Assembly: GCA_014281115.1 (NCBI GenBank)
Contig: JACONQ010000001.1
Location: forward strand, 2,170,001-2,234,000
Reading direction: 5' to 3'
Length of the DNA stretch: 64,000 nt
Source: Laburnicola sp. R22_1
Taxonomy: Eukaryota > Ascomycota > Dothideomycetes > Pleosporales > Didymosphaeriaceae
Position numbers and translations under genes: made by a program. Shown in pieces: positions 55,306-64,000 of the stretch. The notes beneath the pieces are model-generated. The model was not told the DNA's origin. It did no database searches and was given only the letters and a program-made list of their open reading frames with translations. Position 1 is the first letter of the stretch, and each line of letters starts with the position of its first letter.

Positions 55306-56710
55306 TCAAACTGGCTTATCTCCGATCATGTTGCCGATGCCGCTGTAAAGCTTATCTGTAGACTCCGGAGCGTATCTTGGTCCAAGTGACCCGATAACTA
55401 GGAAAAACGCCATGGCAACAGCACCGAAGATCATCAACTTGCGAAGAACAGGACGGGTTTGACCGAGCTCGGCCCAAGCCATTGAGCCTTGGCCAAGGTA
55501 CTCCTTGAGCTTCTGACCACCGAGCTTGTAGTAAACAAGACCACCAAGGGCAATGCTGTACCCAAAAGCCTGGAGCAAGCTGACGGGGTCGCGGAATAGC
55601 ATAATGGATGCAAAAACGAGGAGAATGTCCTTGAGCACACCAGAGAGGGTGAGGACCAGCGAAGAAGTCTTGCCAACCTAGTGATGGTTAGCGAATGTCC
55701 ATTGTCACAGAAAAGTCCAACCTACTAAGAATACGACGGAGACGTTGAGCATGAAAGCAATGGAGGCGTTGGCGAGGAGCGTGAAGCCACCAACACGGTT
55801 GATGTCATCCATAGTCAAGTCCTGCATCTCATGAAATATGCAGACTATACCGTTCATGATCGCACAGGCCGGAGCATAGTAGTAAAGTGAGACAAGGGGA
55901 TCCATCTTGAACTCAGCAGAACTGAGTAAGCGCTCGACCATGGACAGTCGAATGGCCTCGAAAATGATTCCGCCAACCTGGTATAGAAAGCCAATCATGA
56001 CGAACTGGATCTCGCCGAAAGAGGCAATAATGACGCCAAGGACAATGAAGGATACGTTTCCGAGAGTCTTTATGTTTGGCGGGTGGAGACCAAGGGTCCA
56101 GGTGGTGATGAGGACGGCGACAGGTGTGGTAGCCTGCGAAACGTCAGTGCTTGGGCTAGCTTTCACTTCATGTTCGGCATACCTTCAGCATCTGGATGAA
56201 GGCAACACTAAGGTAAAGGTACGCCTTATTACCGCAGATCAAACTCAAGCTGAAGAAGACGCCAATTGGGACAATTGCGCGCAGGTATATGCGGCCGGTC
56301 ATGGGCACCTTTTTCCGCGAGTCGAGGATGGTGGTGAAGCGCGCGAGGAGCTGCGTCATGATAGTAGCAAAGACAAGATGCCATGTCGTCAGGAAGATAG
56401 CTGCGATCCGTTAATATCAAGACTACGAGCGAAGGACGGGTGGGAAAGCGTACGGAACTCTGTGATACTGTTAGCCACCGAATCATAGCATTGGCATCCA
56501 TCACGTACCGAACCCAGCCGTGTCTAGAATGTACTTGTTGAAGATGATGACACTCGAGCTGAGGGCAATCCAGGTCGAGATGTACACAGCAGGGTGGAAG
56601 GACGCTTCTTCTACGGAGCGTTTCTCAAGGTTGGGGTTGACCGTGGGCAGCACCGGCTGCGCGGGGTCGCGGGCAGCGTCGATGGACGAGCGAATCTTCT
56701 CGTCTGACAT
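55306..56710 (-). CDS. ugtA: TPT-family nucleotide-sugar transporter, probable UDP-galactofuranose transporter
   Basis: Multi-pass Golgi-type carrier of the drug/metabolite superfamily (TPT/DUF250 domain), 401 residues. Exons (minus): 56,509-56,710; 56,454-56,459 (6 nt); 56,183-56,400; 55,726-56,133; 55,306-55,677. About ten hydrophobic helices begin at [16 protein letters not shown]. Family motifs are [112 protein letters not shown] and [15 protein letters not shown]. It lies head-to-head with UDP-galactopyranose mutase. In Aspergillus the mutase gene (ugmA/glfA) is adjacent to the UDP-Galf transporter gene (ugtA/glfB), so that substrate is the best guess; the sequence alone proves only the family. 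Confidence 0.8.
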
Positions 56711-57925
56711 GGTCGCGGTGTGCTGGCGGCGTGTGAGAGGAAGGTCTCAGCAGAAGCTGCTGTCGAGGGGGCGCTCTGGAGGTCGGCGGAAGATGGGGGG
56801 GTATCGGTGGAGCTTGACTGGCGCGGCAGCTGATGTTCGGATGGTTCGCCGCACAAAGTCTTCGGCGAGGGAACACACGACGGTGGCAGGCGCGAGGGAC
56901 GGTGACGGTGCGCGCGCACAGGGTCGCGATGGGACGAGAATCGCTGGAGACCGATTGAAGGGGAGGCGAAAGAGGGCTGACGAGAAAAGTACAGTGCGGG
57001 TAATTAATGAATGCCAGCGCCCAGGGGCGGAGCGGGAGTCGGGGGGGTCGAAGCAGAAGCAGAAGCGACGCGACTCGTCAGCCGTGGCACAGGCGCGCAG
57101 CGACTACTTACAGATGTGTAATAAGTGATGGGCAACAGCGACGTGCTCGGCTTCTAGACGCTGTGCATGGCCGCGACCGTGGTAGAGGAGCTAACTACGC
57201 GTAGTTGATGCGGCCAGACACGCCCGAAGATAACCACCACATCTGTCCCTGTCGCAAGTAGTAAACACTGTGTGAACAGTCTACACATATGCGCAGCACA
57301 GCAGTGGCAGGTACGACACCCCCAGGGCCGAGCAACACGGTGATTTATTGCCTGTTCTACCAGGAAATAGCCAGAGTATCACCTCTTGCGCGGCACGAGC
57401 ACTCGACCATGCCCGATCCACCGCATCCTGCGCCTGGCCTGCTCCTCGGACGGGCAACACATGCATCGCTGCATCGTGTACGCCCAAGACCACGCAACAC
57501 AGTACCATCTAGTGTACCTACTACCTGCCAAGGTCCTCGAGTCTGCGGCAGGGCGGCTCAAGGTGCACATCTACCACCAGCTGATGAGGCAACGGGAGCC
57601 GCGCACGCCAATCAGACCCCCCACGGTGCGGGCGTCACGGCGAAGGGGGGGTGGTCGCTGGTGATGGGCGGCGCCCCTTTTCCATGTTTGTGTTGCCGCA
57701 TGGAGCATCCTAGCGGAGGAGGAGCTCGGGGCCTGTGGGCTGGATGCACCGCTAAAAGTAACACATGTCTTGGCGTGCGGTTGTGTCGTAGAGCTATAAC
57801 CTCCAGGAACGGCCTGCTCGCTGTCTCTAGACACCAATTGACACCCTCGCCCTCGCTACATGCTCACCTACGCCCGCCAGACCCTAAAGAGAGTTCCAAG
57901 TTTTCAAGAGCTGCTGCAGGGCGCC
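56711..57925. other. Divergent promoter region between transporter and mutase genes
   Basis: About 1.2 kb between head-to-head genes of one pathway. A long plus-strand ORF (57,289-58,125) runs into the mutase exons in the wrong frame for most of its length and is not supported. No repeats or transposon traces seen. Confidence 0.6.
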
Positions 57926-59704
<1,779 letters not shown>

Positions 59705-60183
59705 ATGCGCACTTTGCAGTATTGTGGCATGGATGAAACGAGGAACGCGGACAACGAATGACATGATGCTGTGGAATACCAGGAACAAAGTAGCGATTGA
59801 AAGGGATGCATTGGTGTAATGGAGCTAAGGCTTGGAGTCTTCGCGATTGCTTCATTTGCCACAGTTGCCATTGTATTTAGCTGGCATTTCTTGACCTGTC
59901 AGGTCGTCCGGTGATGACGTTGCACGGAAGATATCTTGTAGCATGATAATAGATTAGATCTTGCCTGGGCAACACTCGATCGGATCCACTGTTCGACCAA
60001 TGAATGACCTGCTGCCGAATTCTGATCCGTCAGTACTTATGGTCCATGGAAATAAACAGAGCCGCAGAGCGATTTTCACTTCAGCACATAGGACGCGGAC
60101 CCGTCGCACGTTGTAGCTTACGCATCTATTCAGAAACTTTTATGGATCTACAATACCGGAAATGAGACGACTCTTCTCCCCGT
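59705..60183. other. Region between tail-to-tail mutase and pro2 genes
   Basis: About 480 bp, presumably 3-prime UTRs. No gene or repeat recognised. Confidence 0.6.
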
Positions 60184-61723
60184 TCAAACCCCACCCACAG
60201 CACCCTTCCCAGCCCTAAACTTGCGCAACAACTCCCTCTCCTCATCGTCCCTCGCTACCCCCTCGTCGTTTTCCAGCGGCAACTTTTCATGCTTCCACAC
60301 TTTGCCGCCAGCTCCGTACTCTGCGCTAACTTGCCCATTTCCGACGATCGTCCATTTGTAGATACACAGGCCTTCCAGCCCCACCGGGCCCCTACTATGG
60401 ATCTTGTTGGTGGAGATTCCGACTTCGGTGCCGAAACCATACCGCTGGCCGTCGGCCATGCGTGTCGATGTGTTCCAGTATACGGACGAAGAGTCGATGG
60501 CTGCGAGGAAGGTGTGAGCGGTGACAGAGTCGAGGGTGAGGATGGCGTCTGTGTGGTGCGAGGAGTGGGCGTTGATGTGGCTGATGGCAGTGGACACGCC
60601 CGGGACGGTTTTAATAGCGAGGATGAGATCGAGGAATTCGGTGGTGTAGTCGCCTTCCGTGGCTTCTTGGAGGAGGGCTGCGGAGCGGGAATCCAGGTTG
60701 GTCTTCAGGGCTTCCAAGGATGCGGCATCGCAGCGGAGAGATACGCCTTTTTGTAAAAGGGCTTCTGCTAGTGCGGGGAGGGTGGTTGTGAGGGCGTGCT
60801 CGTCTACGAGGAGTTGTTCAAGGGCGTTGCATCCGGCTGGGTAGGAGACCTTGGCGTCGACGATGATCTTGATGGCTTTCTCGGTGGGGTAGTCTGCGCA
60901 AAGGTAGGTGGTGCATATGCCATCTGCGTGTCCTAGTACTGGGATTGAGGTCGAATCTTTCACATAGCGCACGAGTTTGTTGCCGCCTCTAGGGATGCAT
61001 AGATCGATGTACGTATCTAGTTTTAGGAGGTCGGCAATGACATGGTGCGTCTGCACCAGCTGTAAGCAGTCCGAAGGCACGGAAGTGGAGGCCAATGCTC
61101 GTGAGATGATGGATGCGATTGTGGCGAAGCTGTGAGATGATTCTCTGCCTCCTTTCAAGATGGCGGCGTTGCCGGACTTGATGGCGAGCGCGGAGATGTT
61201 GGCGATGACTTCGGGACGGGCTTCAAAGATGATGAGGAGTACGCCGATGGGGCACGTAACTCTAGAGAGAACTAGATTGTCGTCTAGCAGTGTCCGCGCA
61301 GTGGTTTTGTTGACTGGATTCTGTCAGCTGGGGATTCGTCACGTTGATGGTACATGATGTCGAGGTATTTACAGTCTTAGTTGTAGCGACGACTGGAAAT
61401 GCGGAATTGAGTTCTGACATACTTGGATCTTCGAGGTCCCTGACATCCAGTATGCCCTGCAGCATATCCTCGTATTTGCCCTTCTTCCCTAGATCCAGTC
61501 TCTTCACCAGGCTCTGGCTTAGCGTACCGCCGGCAGCAGCCTTGTTTGCATCCGCTAGATCCTGCCTATTGGCGGCAAGGACCTCTTCTTTTCCGTCGGC
61601 CAATGCGCCGTGGATGGCGGTTAGTGCCGCATTGCGCGTGTCGGTTGACAGCACTGCAAGCCTGCGAGAGCCGACACGGGCCGCTTTTGCAGCCTCAAGC
61701 GGCGTTGCGTTGGTGAGAGACAT
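60184..61723 (-). CDS. pro2: Gamma-glutamyl phosphate reductase
   Basis: Second step of proline synthesis: gamma-glutamyl phosphate plus NADPH to glutamate 5-semialdehyde. Two exons (minus): 61,423-61,723 and 60,184-61,313, giving 476 residues. The 109-bp intron is GTATGT...GCTGACAG...CCAG and the frame joins DLEDPINKTTARTLLDDN. Other landmarks: KRLDLGKKGKYEDMLQGI, CPIGVLLIIFEARPEVIANI, AIKSGNAAILKGGRESSHSF, IDLCIPRGGNKLVRYVK and VLGHADGICTTYL. The active-site Cys lies in VDAKVSYPAGCNALEQLLVD. RMADGQRYGFGTEVGISTNK, HSRGPVGLEGLCIYKW end the conserved part. Slightly longer than yeast Pro2 because of an extended C-terminal tail. Divergent from the Crh gene. Confidence 0.95.
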
Positions 61724-62395
61724 TGTCCGTCATGAAGAGCGTGACACGGCGTGGTTGGTGGTGGGACGTGATGAGGAGACCTTCCCGCCATGCACAGGGC
61801 GTGTGACTCGATGCAGCTCAACGAGGGGCAGATTCTTCACAGTCAAATTGAGTCAATAATGATGATGCAGGGACCACACGAATAGCAGAGCAGAACTGTG
61901 GTCTACAGTCTATACACAGATGCGCGTGATCGCTCCTGCATGGGGTGCGTCTGGATTGCGGGGTCTCGATTCGTGGCGTCGCCAAGCGGTGGCCGTGCAA
62001 CCAGGGTCTCGCGGCGCCACATCGCGCCTTCCCTGCCGGCCAGCCTGAGATGCTAGGGATGCTGGCTGCGTGGTGCGTGTGCCAGGGCCTGCTAATCACG
62101 AGTTTTGCATCAATGTCAACGCCGGTCCTCCATAGCGCACAAGACCTGGTGGGACGGGTGGCTGGATCCCAGCCACCCCGCCACCCCGCCGTGTCGGCTG
62201 GCCAACCTCGTCTTTATCACCCAACCCAGCTTCGAGAACGCACCCCACTAGGATGAGCAGATACCACCAGACACGGAGCCGACCGCTAATGAGATGGCTG
62301 GCGCTGGCTTTTAAGTCCCAACCTTTCCGCCAACCTTGCATTCCCTCTCACACACCTCTCCCACGGCGCTCATCCTTCTCATCAACGCATTCACC
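61724..62395. other. Divergent promoter region between pro2 and the Crh gene
   Basis: About 670 bp between divergent genes. C-rich tracts (ccaccccgccaccccgcc near 62,175) and a gcttttaagtccc AT-rich word about 85 bp upstream of the Crh ATG are present. No gene recognised. Confidence 0.55.
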
Positions 62396-63856
62396 ATGCG
62401 GTACACTCTGAAAGCTGTCGCAGCTTGCGCCTCGGCCGCCTTCTTCTCAGCTCCTGCACTTGCGCAGACCTTCACCAACTGCAACCCTATAATGAGCTCC
62501 TCCTGCCCGCCCAATTCCGCGTTGGGCAAAACCGTCAATATCGACTTCAGCTCTGCGTCCGACAGCTTCACGGCCGAAAGCGGTCCTACCTACGATTCGA
62601 ACGGCGTGTCATTTACCGTGGCCAAGCAGGGCGACAATCCCAGGATCACCTCAAAATGGTACATTATGTTTGGCCAAGTCGATGTCGAGCTCAAGGCAGC
62701 CCCCGGCACCGGCATTGTCAGCAGTTTCTTCTTGCAGTCTGACTGTCTAGATGAAATAGACTGGGAATGGCTGGGCGGTGACAATGGGCAGGTCCAGTCA
62801 AACTATTTTCGCAAGGGAAACACGGAGTCACACAACCGCGGTGCCTTCCATGCGAACCCTGGCAACCACGATGGCTTCCAAAAGTACTCCATCATTTGGA
62901 CGTCGGAACAAATTGTTTGGCAGATCAATGGACAGACTGTTCGCACGCTCGTTCCTGGCGATGCCAACGGCCAGTACCCCCAGACCCCAATGGCCATCAA
63001 GATTGGTGCCTGGGCTGGCGGTGATTCAAGCAACCCACAGGGCACCATCGATTGGGCTGGTGGTCCGACGGATTACTCCCAGGGACCCTTCACCATGACA
63101 GTCAAGAGCTTGAAGGTCCAGGACTTTTCAACGGGTAGCCAGTACGTCTACAGCGACACGAGTGGAAACTGGGGGTCGATCAAGTCCAACGGCGGTACGA
63201 TCAACTCTGGCGGTACGCCTGTAGCTGAAGATGCTCCCGGTATTACATCCGCAGCCGACGGGGCACCCATTCCCTTCACCCCTTATACATCCGACTACAC
63301 CCGACCGAGCATCTACCCCTGGGTGCCCGACACCACCGTGGCAGTCGTACCAACGGCGACTTACGGAAACTATCCTGGACTGCCGTCAGGGTGGACCGTC
63401 TCAGACTCCGGCAAAGTGGTTCCTCCAAGTCAAGCTCCTGTCAGTAAGACCTTCCTTTCCCCCTCCCCATTTCTTAATCACATGCATGCTAACATCTCTC
63501 CGCAGTCAACATCCCAAGCCGCTTTCTCTACGCCGTCATCGCAAGCTTCACCTTCGGCTTCATCTGGAGGTTCTGAGCAAGTAACTAGCTACGATGAGCA
63601 GGGCTTCACCACAGTTTACACAGCTCCAGCTGGTGCCACTCCTCAGTCCAACTCGTTCGACTCTAAGGGCTTCCCCGTCACCTCTGCGCCATCCCCTGCT
63701 GCGGCGAAAAGCGCAGGCGCTAATGTCATTGGGAACAACGCGGTAGAATCGGACGGCGTTCCTCCTGCACCTTCGAGCGCGTTTCAGCTGCCCGTCAGCC
63801 ATTTCCTAGCTGTCTTGACAGCGGCATTCGTCGGCGCCATTTCCGTTCTTCTGTAA
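62396..63856 (+). CDS. Crh-like GH16 cell-wall transglycosylase, GPI-anchored
   Basis: Cross-links chitin to beta-glucan at the cell surface (Crh family). ATG 62,396. A signal peptide MRYTLKAVAACASAAFFSA ends near ALAQT. The GH16 domain (about 25-260) shows the N-terminal Cys pair NCNPIMSSSCPPNSALGK, SKWYIMFGQVDVELKAA, the catalytic motif DEIDWEWLG (nucleophile and acid/base Glu, DEIDxE), NYFRKGN and IKIGAWAGGD. A Ser/Thr/Pro-rich spacer and a hydrophobic GPI tail (SHFLAVLTAAFVGAISVLL) follow. An intron 63,440-63,505 (GTCAGT...GCTAAC...GCAG, 66 bp) is likely, giving exons 62,396-63,439 and 63,506-63,856 (464 residues); it has no stop and keeps frame, so retention would give 486. A competing donor GTAAGA at 63,444 would change the C-terminus. 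No chitin-binding module. Confidence 0.9.
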   Translation: MRYTLKAVAACASAAFFSAPALAQTFTNCNPIMSSSCPPNSALGKTVNIDFSSASDSFTAESGPTYDSNGVSFTVAKQGDNPRITSKWYIMFGQVDVELKAAPGTGIVSSFFLQSDCLDEIDWEWLGGDNGQVQSNYFRKGNTESHNRGAFHANPGNHDGFQKYSIIWTSEQIVWQINGQTVRTLVPGDANGQYPQTPMAIKIGAWAGGDSSNPQGTIDWAGGPTDYSQGPFTMTVKSLKVQDFSTGSQYVYSDTSGNWGSIKSNGGTINSGGTPVAEDAPGITSAADGAPIPFTPYTSDYTRPSIYPWVPDTTVAVVPTATYGNYPGLPSGWTVSDSGKVVPPSQAPVSKTFLSPSPFLNHMHANISPQSTSQAAFSTPSSQASPSASSGGSEQVTSYDEQGFTTVYTAPAGATPQSNSFDSKGFPVTSAPSPAAAKSAGANVIGNNAVESDGVPPAPSSAFQLPVSHFLAVLTAAFVGAISVLL

Positions 63857-64000
63857 AAATACTCTCCCCGATCGGGTCTTGCATTGCGGTTTTGCGATTT
63901 CCACTTTTCAGCATCAGCGTCGGTGTTCTCGGGGTTTTGATTGGATTGGATTGGCTTTTTGTGTTTGAATAGATGAACCTCCTCGGAGGAAGGACATGTT

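Noticed and set aside
60289..60756. 155-codon plus-strand open frame opposite pro2
   Set aside because: Antisense shadow of the conserved Pro2 coding sequence.

Overview
The window looks like a chromosome piece of a filamentous ascomycete (Pezizomycotina; a Dothideomycete is my inference, not proven). The evidence is short GT-AG introns of about 46-140 bp with CTAAC/CTGAC-type branch sites, fungal-specific families (Ssr4, fused PurK-PurE Ade2, UDP-galactopyranose mutase, Crh-type GH16) and a two-compartment base composition.

Region 1, about 1-22,560: an extremely AT/TA-rich block with no intact gene. It is built of transposon relics whose substitutions read as C-to-T/G-to-A, as expected from repeat-induced point mutation (RIP). 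Recognisable pieces are a hAT transposase relic (about 4,650-5,830), two Tc1/mariner elements (10,114-12,233 and one ending at 15,005), a Fot1/pogo element (20,240-22,441) and several short repeat families.

Region 2, about 22,560-31,900: much younger, lightly mutated transposons at the block edge. A Fot1/pogo element (22,699-24,569) truncates a conserved fungal gene. A hAT element (25,185-31,865, 8-bp target duplication GGTGCTTG) carries two later insertions, a pogo-type element (25,985-28,084) and a Tc1-type element (29,539-30,862), each at a TA. Removing both restores the hAT reading frame.

Region 3, about 32,000-64,000: normal gene-rich DNA. In order: an F-box/DUF-like hypothetical protein (-), inositol monophosphatase family (+), LSM12-like (-), a single-pass membrane protein (+), 6-phosphogluconate dehydrogenase (-), an RBM42-like RRM protein (+), the SWI/SNF-RSC subunit Ssr4 (+), a tyrosinase (+), Ade2 (-), ribosomal protein L18 (-), a TPT-type nucleotide-sugar transporter (-) divergent from UDP-galactopyranose mutase (+), Pro2 (-) and a Crh-like GPI cell-wall transglycosylase (+). 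Exon structures were deduced by eye from splice signals, frame continuity and family conservation.

Functional links: the mutase and its divergent transporter form a likely galactofuranose module and, with the Crh enzyme, serve the cell wall. Tyrosinase points to phenol oxidation/melanin. The rest are housekeeping genes (pentose phosphate, purine, proline, ribosome, chromatin, RNA). No tRNA, rRNA or CRISPR array was found. I see no clearly new biological system. The most unusual items are the nested transposon stack, a 6-nt micro-exon in the transporter gene, two competing donor sites that would decide whether the Crh protein is GPI-anchored, and small repeat families inside the AT block.
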